Positions 1 to 11,000 of a stretch of DNA of 64,000 bases are shown here, piece by piece; position 1 is the stretch's first letter; each line of letters starts with the position of its first letter. This DNA comes from Branchiostoma floridae. Its lineage: Eukaryota; Chordata; Leptocardii; Amphioxiformes; Branchiostomatidae. The stretch lies in contig NC_049991.1 in NCBI RefSeq assembly GCF_000003815.2, forward strand, positions 16,910,776 to 16,974,775, given 5' to 3'. The notes under the pieces are model-generated. The model saw nothing but the letters and a program-made list of their open reading frames with translations. It was not told the DNA's origin and did not search any database. Both the position numbers and the translations under genes were made by a program.

Positions 1-151
1 TCAAAGTTGGGTCGTTGATCGCGATTGTTGTCACCAGAGACACCGCTCTGACCAATAGAACGGGCTATTCTACCAGATCGTAAGATCTACCCCGCGACAC
101 GCAAACACATCATGTATCATTAAATTACGTTATCAAAATGACATGACGCAC

Positions 152-313
152 CTGGACAAGGCGTCTCCGCGCATGCGCGGTTCTCCGTACTTTTACCCAC
201 ACAGCTCTTGCCGTCATATTGGTCGTTACATGTGCGCATGCGCGTCTTCATTCCGCCACCACAGGTCGCTGAGCAGTCTCCCCAGCTCTGCCATTCCTCC
301 CAGCTGCCAACAT
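152..313 (-). CDS. Gene A exon 3: first thrombospondin type 1 repeat
   Basis: 162 nt, phase 1 on both sides, donor GTGCGT. The product has WEEWQSWGDCSATCGGG and KTRMRTC, followed by CVGK and CPG: six cysteines and the W-x-x-W motif of TSP1 repeats, a usual site of tryptophan C-mannosylation. This copy is the most diverged of the four first TSP1 exons. Confidence 0.9.
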
Positions 314-2719
314 CTGTCCACGGGAAAATGGGGAGGGGTGAGACCGTTTTACGTATTACTGACTGTATCATTGCAAAGTAGTTTTTCGTCTGTATGTAGG
401 ACCCATAACCTTCTCCTCTGAGATCTTGAAAGTGACCAAGGCCGAATAGTGTATAGATGTATAAGTGATTTCAAGATGTAATATTAAGGTTCAAAGAAAA
501 AAAGACTGTACAGCTTAGCAAAAATAGTCTTATGGTCATTAACGTTTAAGGAGGCGCTCAATGATCTTCAAGGTCTTTCAATATTTCCACAATCATCTTT
601 TGAAGCTCTCAATGATTATCCATTGATCTATATATCTTCAAGGTATTTCTTGCAATAGTCTTTAAAAACTTCCAATCTATGAAAAACAAGTTGCAATGAG
701 CAAAGATGTTTCTTGACTTTTTTCATTCATACGTGATCATTTTTCTTACGTACAATCATGTATATTACAACTACTTAGATCCTTATTTGCATGGGAATGA
801 CGTAGATTCCCTTCAGCAACAGCTGTTCCTATCTATTGCCACCTGCGGCTAGGCGTGGAGTATTTTCTGTTTGTGGGATTTTTTAGGACAGCTGGCGGCT
901 GTTGAACACGCAACTTCTGAGAACATGATGTTATCAAATCAATTATTTATTCCAAATGTTCTCCGTGTGTGTAGAATGTATGACGTATGAGCATAGATTG
1001 TCAATTCAAGTTCCTTATTGTTTCAAGGTCAGTTATCAATTATTCATATACAAATGACGTCTATTTGTGATCATGCAAGTGGTGCATTGCCCTCACGTAT
1101 TGTTTTACTCTGGACAGGCTGCCTTCGGTGATTCCTGCACTATGTACTATCACAAGAAATATCAGTAACCTTATAAACACACAAAGCACTCCATGGTAAA
1201 GTCTACTTTATACACAAAGTATAATTTCGTCAATTCCACAACAAAATTTTTGAACTACTTTAACCATTTTTATGACATGGTTCTAGATATTGACAGATCT
1301 ACACCATATCGTGGTATCGTAGTGTAAGGATCTTTAGATGTCTAAGTCTAATCAGAATACCTTTGGGCATCATTTAGTCATTTGCATACCGACAGATCTG
1401 CAGCCGTTCCCGTCCATGTAGAGGAACTACATACCGACAGATCTACACCCGTCCATGTCCCATGTAGAGGGTCTATATACCAATAGATTTGCACCCATCC
1501 ATGACCCATAGAGAAACTACATACCAACATCTCTACACCCGTCCATGTCCCATGTAGAGGAACTACATACCGACAAATCTGCACCCACCCCTGTCCCATA
1601 TAGAGGAATTGCATACCAACAGATCTACACTCATCCATGACCCATGTAGACGAACTACATACCGACAGATCTACACCCGTCCATGTCCCATGTAGAGGGT
1701 CTACATAACAACATATCTACACCCGTCCATGTCCCATGTAGAGGACCTACATACCGACAGATCTACACCCGTCCATGATCCATGTAGAGGGACTTCATGT
1801 ACCAACATATCTGTACCCACCCCTGTCCCATGTAGAGGGTCTACAACTCTACATACCAATAGATCTTCAACCATCAATGACCCATAGAGACACTACATAC
1901 CGACAGATCTGCAGCCGTCCCTGTCCCATGTGGAGGACCTACAGGAGCAGGTCATCGCGCCATCGTAGGTACAGGTTTCCTGACAGACATGGCCGTTGAT
2001 ACAAGCGTCCGGCTCCGAGGTGCATCCAAGAATCTGAGGAACAGAAAGGTTGGGGCATCGATATTAGACAAAGGGAATCTACAAATGCTTTGTAAAACAA
2101 ACTGGACTCAAACGTCATAACAACAAACAAGATGAGAGTCAGCTCAGAGTTGTGTCTTGGGCATGATTCCACAGGTACTTTACGGTTCAACAAGTTGAAC
2201 AATTTCATATAGCTTTACTCCACTTTGCATCAACCAGTCCACTATCTGCAAGCTTTACTGGCCTCTTAAATCGCATTCTACAGCACCAACTACAAACAAT
2301 GTCATCTCCTTTAATAACTCTTCTTCTAGAAAGCCAAGATAAGCGACAACAAGAAAAGAGTAATACACATCTTTCGGTACATTACTTACCGAGTCTGCGC
2401 CTGGACTAGTCGGAAGAAGCCCATCAAGGGAAAGGTCGTGAAGCGAGTCGTCCACATCGTCGTCGGGATGTTCTTCCAGATCGTCCCTGACGATGCTGAC
2501 CCGGCACTCCCGAGACGTCTGGTCGTACTGGAAGGAGGCGCAGGAGACGTCTTTAAGACACAACTCGTGGCACAGCAGACGGTGGGGGATGTCCACCAGG
2601 GTCCGGTCCAGGGCCACGGCGCGGGAAAACGCATTTAACGCCGGATTAAAGGCTGCAGACGCTCCAGAAATCAACAGCATTGCCGCGAAAACCCCGCTGA
2701 TAAGGCACGAAGCTGCCAT
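152..2719 (-). CDS. Gene A: PAN-EGF-TSP1 mosaic secreted protein, 5' part only
   Basis: Leftmost of four tandem paralogues. Three exons are visible: 2719-2390 (330 nt), 2033-1901 (133 nt) and 313-152 (162 nt), joined in phases 0, 1 and 1, exactly as in genes B and D. The rest should lie beyond the left edge. The start ATG at 2719 opens a signal peptide (MAASCLISGVFAAMLLISG), so the product is predicted to be secreted or to enter the secretory path. By homology with the complete paralogues the missing part should encode a second TSP1, a split SRCR, WSC, LamG and a last TSP1. Intron 2 (314-1900) contains a minisatellite made from the end of exon 2. The function is unknown; an extracellular matrix or recognition role is only inferred from the domains. 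Confidence 0.85.
1384..1940 (-). repeat. 46-bp minisatellite derived from exon 2 end plus splice donor of gene A
   Basis: About twelve degenerate units with a period near 46 bp. On the minus strand each resembles the last 39 nt of exon 2 (ACATGGGACAGGGACGG core, then AGATCTGTCG) followed by GTATGTAG. The rightmost unit is the real exon end. Most units still carry a GT donor (CATACC on the plus strand, near 1385, 1430, 1477, 1521, 1567, 1612, 1659, 1751, 1853 and 1896); the unit near 1705 has lost it. A 46-bp unit does not keep frame. Confidence 0.88.
1901..2033 (-). CDS. Gene A exon 2: EGF-like cysteine-rich module
   Basis: 133 nt, the same length as exon 2 of genes B and D, between acceptor CAG (2036-2034) and donor GTATGT (1900-1895). 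Residues include SEPDACINGHVCQETC and CSCRSSTWDRDGC, an EGF-like pattern. The last 39 nt plus the donor are the founder of the adjacent minisatellite, so several downstream donors compete on paper. The 133-nt choice is supported by length identity with the paralogues. Confidence 0.85.
2390..2719 (-). CDS. Gene A exon 1: signal peptide and PAN/apple-like domain
   Basis: 110 codons ending in TCG before donor GTAAGT. After the signal peptide comes a half-apple cysteine pattern (HRLLCHELCLKDVSCASF ... REC) shared by all four paralogues, then an acidic linker (PDDDVDDSLHDLSLDG). The PAN/apple assignment is by cysteine spacing only. Phase 0 at the 3' end. Confidence 0.88.
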
Positions 2720-4852
2720 CGTCGAGGAAAACGGAAAACATACTGTCGGTACCCAACAAAACCTTAGTAGAGAGATCCTGACCTTTCCTTAAAGTGGGCG
2801 CCTCTAGCCATTGTGCCATGCGTATTGAGCACGACAAATCACCGGGGCCTTTGTTCGTACTGCAGAAAAACGTAACGGAATATGGCAGATGATGGATTGG
2901 ACACAAAAGGCAGTATCAAGCAATCAGCATTAGTCACGCATTCTGTCGCCCAAGTTCAAGTTAAAGCTTTTAACGCTTTATGTTCTCTGAATCTCATTGT
3001 ACTGATAAGAATGTTACCGTTGTCTCCAGAGACGGAAGTTTGTATCCACTTAGCTTTTCACTACAAACTTGACAGATCGCTCATCGAAATTAATGGATAA
3101 AGAGCTGGTGTTTTTTACAGTTTGTGTGTTTTGCTGTCTTTTAGATAATACGTCTTGCATCATATTCCAATAATAAGAAAGATAATGCAAGGAGGTGTTA
3201 CACAAATCCAATTTTGGTAGGGTCACTCAGTGATCGCCGTGTGGTGGAAAGTGGGCCCGGAACCCACATGTGCACTGTTGAAGTGTAGATTACAATCGCA
3301 GCACGATGTACCAGTCAACCTTTCAGAATAGTCATGTGTTTATGATTCTTGAAAAAAATCATGATTTTCAACAACTCAACGTAAAAACGTTACGTTACGT
3401 CTGCCGGACTATTACAGGAAGTTTCTTAAGCCTTAGCATGATAATTTGTTATGGGTTTCGAAATGAAAGAGAATACAATGGTCGGTTGTCACCACGGTAT
3501 TTATTATTCTCACGTAATGTGTACGTGGAACCATTCAATATTGGTGACGTCAATAGTGGTATTGTCATTAATGTGATTAGATATGTATCTGGGTCTATCT
3601 GATAACAAGAGCAACAAAGGACTAGTCATAAGAGTGTACGTAACGTATGTATTTTCTAAACTTCAATCATGAAAATCGATATATACTAATAACCTGTCCC
3701 ATTGAGAATTTTGACTCGTCATACACGAATATACATGTAATCGGTCTTAGCATGGACGTTATATATTATGTCCTTGGTCTTAGTACAGGACCACGGTGGT
3801 ATCATTATCATTACTGTCATTTGAAGGTTTAAGAGAATCGTTAGATATGAATACTTTGAACGCAATCATGTTCGGTGATCTCACTTTCAGCATATTTACA
3901 CTGAAAATACTTTTGCAGTTGAATGTTCAAACTCTCAACATCTTTGCATGTTTTGCGGCTGGGATACTGCTGCATCAGTACTGGTAATCTTGTATGATGC
4001 GTGACTGCGGCGAAATATTGATCACTGAGCTAAACGTAACAGTCATTCACATGGGTCATATCTATCGCTACTATATCCACAATGTTCACATTTGGGTTAG
4101 TGTGTTAACGTTTATATACATTTAACTTCACCCTTATAAATCGTTTGTACATATACTAGACATTTACGTTAACTTACTGCATATCACAAGCGAGTTATAT
4201 TTTTTTACATTACACAAAATTAATCTTTCTTACACAGTTACAATTGTTGCCAGAAACAATCTCTTGGTAAACCTGTCCTTGTCATATTCTAGGCTGTACA
4301 TGTATGTATTTAGAGCGTGCGTATTTTGGCAACGCTCTCAAGGCGAGAGCCGGCTATCAAGTTGGAAACAAGGAACAGATGTGGCTGAAGAAGACATCGA
4401 TCAAGTAGCAGTTAATCCAGGTGAGCTGACATTTTATAAACAAACAAGATGGCTCTAGTCAGATACAACCGTCACCATATCAATATTGCATACAAAGGAT
4501 GGAGAACTCAGTGTTTCCAGTGGAGGTCGGGACTAGAGGCTTTATTGGCCAGTCAGTGTGGAAGGCACTAGAAGCAGTGGGAGTGAAGGGGAAAAGAAGG
4601 AGAGATGCCACTAGAAGGTTAACAGACGAAGCCGAGCGGTCATCGCGGTGGATTTGAATGAAGAGTACAGAAAGAGATTGGAAAAGCCATGCCCCGCCTA
4701 CCGGAGGGGGTCCTGCTCGGGGCGAAACACCCAGTGAGGGGAGGAAGCAGCCAAAGATGTCATGGCGCAGTAACCCATCCACTGTATTCGGTATTAAGTA
4801 AGTTTTCTTGCAAGTCCTGTTCTTCATGTATCTTATGTTGACAATTGTCTAA
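2720..4852. other. Spacer between genes A and B
   Basis: About 2.1 kb, AT-rich, holding the 3' UTR of gene B at its right end and presumably the promoter of gene A at its left end. Short open frames at 3306-3987 show no coding features, cysteine patterns or splice logic. No tRNA or other gene is recognised. Confidence 0.6.
4541..4546 (-). terminator. Probable polyadenylation signal of gene B
   Basis: AATAAA on the minus strand, about 310 nt after the gene B stop codon. It is the first such hexamer I noticed downstream of the stop. Cleavage would fall some 15-25 nt further left. Confidence 0.5.
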
Positions 4853-5010
4853 CTAATACTCGCAGTCCTTGACCTGCTCCCTTGGACCCGGACTATCGGA
4901 GCAGTCCCCTTGGTAGTGTGGGGACGGGGAGTAACACTTCCGGATCCGGCGCGTCTTCCCTTCGTCATCACAGTACTCCCACTCCGACCAATCAGCCAGC
5001 CAGCTGTTCG
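4853..5010 (-). CDS. Gene B exon 13: C-terminal TSP1-like module and stop
   Basis: 158 nt from acceptor CAG to TAG (4855-4853). It encodes PNSWLADWSEWEYC, RKCYSPSPHY and SDSPGPREQVKDC, then EY and stop. Five cysteines align with the last exons of C and D. There is no transmembrane or GPI-like hydrophobic tail. Confidence 0.88.
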
Positions 5011-8000
5011 CTGGAATCAACGTAGACAAGACTCATTCAATATATACATGAAATTTAAAAAAAAAAGGGTTTTAATGCTAATATCGCGATTGTACATTGT
5101 ACACAATCACTTGGCTATATCAACATAACAAGTGATGCCAGAAGAATAAAAGAATCTAAGATATACGGATGAAAACGTTTGGGGAACAAAGAATATCTGT
5201 TGGTCCCCCAAGCATCAAAATCGTACAACTTTTGCTCTCATCAGTGTTAAAATCATAACTCTATTTCCAATGGTGGCTAAATCAACGATTATTGCTCTTT
5301 CGTTGCAAGCCTTTCACAAGTTACTGTAACATGAATTTGATTCCACATTAATCATGTTAGAAACGAAATAGTATTAGATAGAGTCAAATCAATGTAATTC
5401 CAATCATCAATATCGAGCATATCACGAAAGACTCACGAACACAGCGCACAAATGCCAGGTTGCTTGCGTCACACAGCTCGTCAGCCAATGAGGAGTCCTC
5501 CTCGTGCTCGCACATGCCCAGTAGCGGCTCCTCTCCGGTACACTTGTACTTGCCCTTCATGACCTTTGCCCCCGGCGGAGGGTGGTAGTGATCTCCCGAC
5601 ATCCTCAGGTCTAGAGACAAACAATGAAAAGATATAATCACATTTTTGTCTGATTTTTTGTAATGTTTAGAGGTACAAACATGGCCTTCAACAGGCCAGT
5701 ATATGAATATAAAAATTATAAGATTCCGTATAGCTCTTTTTTTCTGGGATATAACCGAAGCAATTTTTGTTTGACTTTATTACTTTAGTACCCACTTTTA
5801 GCTTGACACGACTATACCATGAAACACATTTATGTCGGCACATAACTGTTTACGTCTGTTGCTGCGAACTTGTTAGTTAGATGTTCTTTTTACCCCTGTC
5901 ACATTATCCACGATCTTCGGGCGTATCGATGGAAGATGGACGGAGAGTTGCGCGTATTATTCACCTGAAAACCGTCTGAATACTTTGTACCTTGTACAAT
6001 TTTTGTGCATAAAGTTATCATGATAGCAATGATAAAAGCTCCTTGTTAAAAGCGAGGCTCGGGCGATTGCCGCCGAATCGTCATTCGGTCGATTTTCACC
6101 AAATGTGACAAGGGTATGACTGTGAAGTCAAAAAGCTCAATGACATGTATCAAGGGGAGCAACAGTAGCTGAATTTCTCGTGTTTACTTAAAGGCAGAAG
6201 TTTATGGGTGGCATCTTAAGACTGACCGTGCATCATGACCTCGTGTATCTCCTTTCCGGAGAGTTTCCTGTCCCAGAAGCGAAGCTCGTCCAGAAGGAAG
6301 TACCCAGTGATGCCGAACACATCATCCTTGTTATTGGGAGCTGCAATCGCCAGGGCTGTATATTCGTCCTGATGTAATATTCACGACAAGTACTTGATGA
6401 TTTCATGTCAAATGATATGTAACGTTATAGAAATTGTTCGAGGAGTATCATCATCAAGAAGTTCTAAACTGAACTTTCAACACTGAATTTAGGCTTAACC
6501 GAAAACGTCTTATATATGAATAACTTTATTGCACGACAATTGTACATGATACAATGTAACTATTAGTATTACACAAAGTACAAAATATATATATATACAG
6601 TACCAGAAGACGATGATTTTAGGGTACCCTGCCTGCCTCGGCTAAGTGCTTAGGTCAGGGACTGGCCCATTGCTACTCATCGTGAAGTGTCCCAATGTCA
6701 TTTCATCATCATCATCGGTCGACGTGATCACACGTGTTCGCACATGTTTACACACGACTGGGTTATACCGCCCCTTACGAGATGACATACCCTTTCGCTG
6801 GCTAATTACAAGACGGTGATGCGCCAGGTCTCCCGTCAAAGAGGTCATTTATGTTTTATTATCCTCAACAACATTACGTTTTGTGGCATGTTCTGATATC
6901 CGAAGTACGTTCGCAAGAGATGAAAATCTATCCACCATTTTGCATTGCGAAATATGAATGCACGACAAATCCCTGCTTACGTTCTCCAGTTGCTGCATCC
7001 TCTTCCCCGAGAACCTCTGTTTGACCTCTGTGCTGTTGACGTGGATGGTGACGTCACACGGAGGCTTCCATGTGAAGGCCAGGTGGATCCAGACGTGGAT
7101 GTCCATCTCGAAGCTAAACTGAGGAAGGGAAGAATAAGACAGGATTACTAGAATATCGAACTATGTTTTAAACAAATCAAATCCAAGTCGAGCCTGGTGT
7201 TACCGCCATTTGACGATGAAAAGGTGGCTAAAGCACTCAATGGTCACCTTAACAAGAACCGTCGAAGGTCACTTGACGGGTTACATGAATGAGACTGAGA
7301 CATTTTCTCTTCTCTATCCTAAGTCGTGATTGACTTAACTGGCCCGAAATAGGAGATAAAGGAATTGAGAAGGCTGTTGGGACAATTTCTTTCCCCAAGC
7401 ATTTAGGCAGGAATCAGAGTGTATCACTGGCAATGCCATGGAGTACGAACGTGTGTGTCATACAGCCAGAAGGTTACTGCAGAAGCACCTGAAAAGTCAT
7501 AAGCTCTCATATCATGCCTTCAAGTCTATTGGACTCCAGTATACTGATCTAGTAAATCACTATCTCTCATAACGCGGTCACATAGGTCGTGCGATCGTCG
7601 TTCGATTTAGGCACCATAGGAGTTTCAAACAGGCTGTGGCAGAACCAATCACCGACAAGGATTCAAAACAGATTTTTGTGTACCCAAACAGTTGAACTTT
7701 GAAGGAGGCGTACATTTTTGCCCTCCAAAATGCCCGATGTTAGCGATCCTACGACAATCACACGACCTATTTGACCGCGCCCTCACCGTGCACCAGACAG
7801 TGCTGTAGTTCTGGGTGACCCAGAAGGAGGGTCCGTCCGGCACGTCGTAGTAGAAGTTGAAGCCGTACGAAGACCGGGTGTGTCCGCCCGTGGACAGGAA
7901 GTACCGGTCCGTCTCCTCCGGCTTCTCCTTCAGATGGATCCACATCGCAATGGTGAACCCCTGACAGGGAACAGATAAGGCAGACAAACAAATCATCATC

Positions 8001-11000
8001 AACATTATCATCATAATCACCATTATCAACATCATCACCATTAACACAATCTTCATTATTTCAAAAATCATCATCATGCGTCGTCATCACAATCACAATC
8101 ATCACCACCACCATCATCAGCATCATCACAATCGTCACCATCATCACCAAGATCATCGACACCATCCTCTTCATTCTCTATAGTCATCAGCATAATCATC
8201 ATCTACTACCACCACCCCCATCATCATCATCGTCATCATTATTACCACAAAGAACATCATCGTCACGACTCCCATCATTTACCATGGTCACCATTATCGT
8301 CATCATTATATTTGTTGTTTATGGCTTATCCATTAAAATCTTATCGTTGGTCTGTTCTCCCATTTCATCATGTCCCCTTTTATTTGACGCCCATATGCGA
8401 GCTGTTCAGACGTAGACAGCCACAGAAAAGTAAACACGAACCTCCGGACAGTTACTTGTGCTTCCCAGACAGGTTCCGTCCAGTAGGTCAGTTTTGGCCC
8501 ACTGATTCTGACCGTTCAGTAGCAGAGCCTTGCCGACCACCCCGTCTGTCAGGCCGGCACCCGCGAAAGCGTGCGCTGAAGGCTTTCCCACGATGTCTGT
8601 CTGTCCGTTTTCCTCACGTACTTCATCCATAGGAAGGTACGTGGTGCTCCCGAGTACGGCTGAAAACAGTTATAAAGGCTTCAGTAAGGCTTAATCTAGG
8701 TTAAATTGTGGTACGAGGAATCCTATCTTAAGAAGCCAACCCCAATGAGAAGCGAAAAGGAGGTAGATTTGAATTTCAATGAATGAATAGACTCAAATAA
8801 AGAAACAGACAAACGAACGAAATATATTTCACATGGGTTTATCACCAACGTGTTTCAAAATCGTGTTGGTTAATGAGCAGATAGCTATAACTACTTTCGT
8901 AACATAGTTACCGTATGTGTAGACGCTGTTGAGCTGCTCCGACTCAGTACTGCCGCAGGTCCGGCTGGGATCGCGGGCGCATGGACGGCTGCAGGCCGCT
9001 GGCTCCACTTCTCCGTTCCTGGCGTACCCTCTTCCACACTGACACTTATTACCGCGCTATTGCGGACGAGATGGGAGGGGCATAGTACAACAGATTCTAA
9101 CCAATGAAGTGTTGGTTAGCCCTGCTTCATGCACTTCAGATAATTTATACAGAAGGACTTTATTGAACGATAATTGTACACGGTACAATGTATGGCATGT
9201 AGAACAACTATTACACAAAGTAGATCTAAAGTAAAATATAAAGGTATATGCAATGTAGGTTGAAGCTAGCCTCCCTCAGGCATTCCAACGGGCGAACGGA
9301 TCGTAATACTCAGCAAAGGAGGAATGAAACCCTATGGTGGTCAAACTACCTGGCAAACTAGTTCCCTATATATAGCCAGCGTAGTTAGTTTTTCTTTTAC
9401 AAGTAGAAAATTAAAAACTAAACTTTGCCTCTAAACACGTATCCTGCCCAACGCACTTAGTATTAGACATGCGTCAGACAGACACTCCGGTGCAGTTAGA
9501 AGCCGAATGGAAAGTTAACAATACCATCATATTACACGTTTATCACACTATCGTCATGTAGATTTAGACCTACCCGGATGGCGGCATATTTGAATCCCCG
9601 CAGACGACAGAAGGCCAGGCAGTTCTGAGGAGATGATGACTTCATGGATGGTCCATTCAGAGTTGTGTTCCATGCATCTGCCGGGCTCATGTTGCCGGGG
9701 TCGTCGTTAAAGCAGCCCAGGTTCATTATTCCTGGAGCTGGAAGACGAGAACGTATATAAAATGCTTTTAAAACATAAAAACAATCCAGTTTGCACATTG
9801 ACTGTAGGTGTACTACGTAAAGTACCTCAACTAAACTCGAAAAGAGTAGGGATTGCTTGACAATAAAAACGAGAACAACAGAGAAATTCCGTTAAACTTT
9901 CATTTCCAAAGGCATTACGTTTTGTCTCAAGCATGCATTACTCTTCGAGTTCTACTACTTTTGACTGCTGACTCTGTCTGAAAGAAGAAGTTGAAAAACA
10001 TAATTGGTATAGAGACCAGATCCCCTCATAATTACGAACATACCAGTGTCAACCTCCACGTCCTTGAATCCAATATGGCGGCACGCCACCCTCCCGTCCT
10101 GTTCTGTCCACTCCCCACACAGCGGTCTCCAGTAGCCGTTCAGCTGGTCCCAAACTTCCACCCAGCCGTCGGTCACGTACCGTCCTCTCTGCAGCCGAAC
10201 GTGAGCTTCAATTGGATGGAAAATGTAGAACGAGACATTGTTATACGTGAACTACAGTTGAAATTGAAAGAAAGAGGCTTTTCAGGCGTCCACCGGTCTA
10301 TGAGCTAGGTAAAATGAAAGAATTAAAATTGAAGGAAATTGTCAATTGAGACATTTTAGCGTTGGCTGGTTCTGAAGAAATCGAAGAAAAAACGAGACCT
10401 AGCCATAACATTATACTAGATTTCACGACATTACGTCAGTTGCTTCATGAGTTTTGCTGCTAATAAACCACAAACACTGATACAATTGCTACCAAAAACA
10501 TAACTTTATTGGCGGCAAACATTGCATTTCTTACTTGAGCACTCCCGGCTACTCATACAGGAGGTTTTCTCATTGCGGTTCCCCGGACAGTGGCCTTGTA
10601 CGGGACAGGTCCGGGTCCGTGTGCGGGACGAGCCACAGCGAGTGCACTTGGTCCAGCTACTCCACTCGCTCCATTCTGTGCATTTAAGGAACATTTATCA
10701 TCTTTTTAGTTGAAAAATTATGATCAAGAGATAAAATGATCACAAAAAGAGTATTTGAACAGAAAGCACCAGAACAATCGAAGAGAATATAATAAGGCTA
10801 TGTCGATATCTTTTACACATCGAAACCAACCGACGTCGGCAAATTTACACTGTATTTTACTCACAATAATTCCCGAGTTGATATCATGGCATAATGTCCG
10901 CGATAGGTAGGCAGGCAGACAGGCGCAAAGACATACAGGCAGGCAGACGCAAAGACAGGCAGACAGACGCAAAGACAGGCAGACAGATGCAAAGACAGAC

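Noticed and set aside
1378-1638. 86-residue minus-strand repeat protein
   Set aside because: Intronic minisatellite of gene A; the frame is lost between units.
7649-8077. 142-residue frame with a Met/Ile-rich start
   Set aside because: The start comes from the CAT/ATC repeat and the end from the intron; only 7787-7960 is exon.
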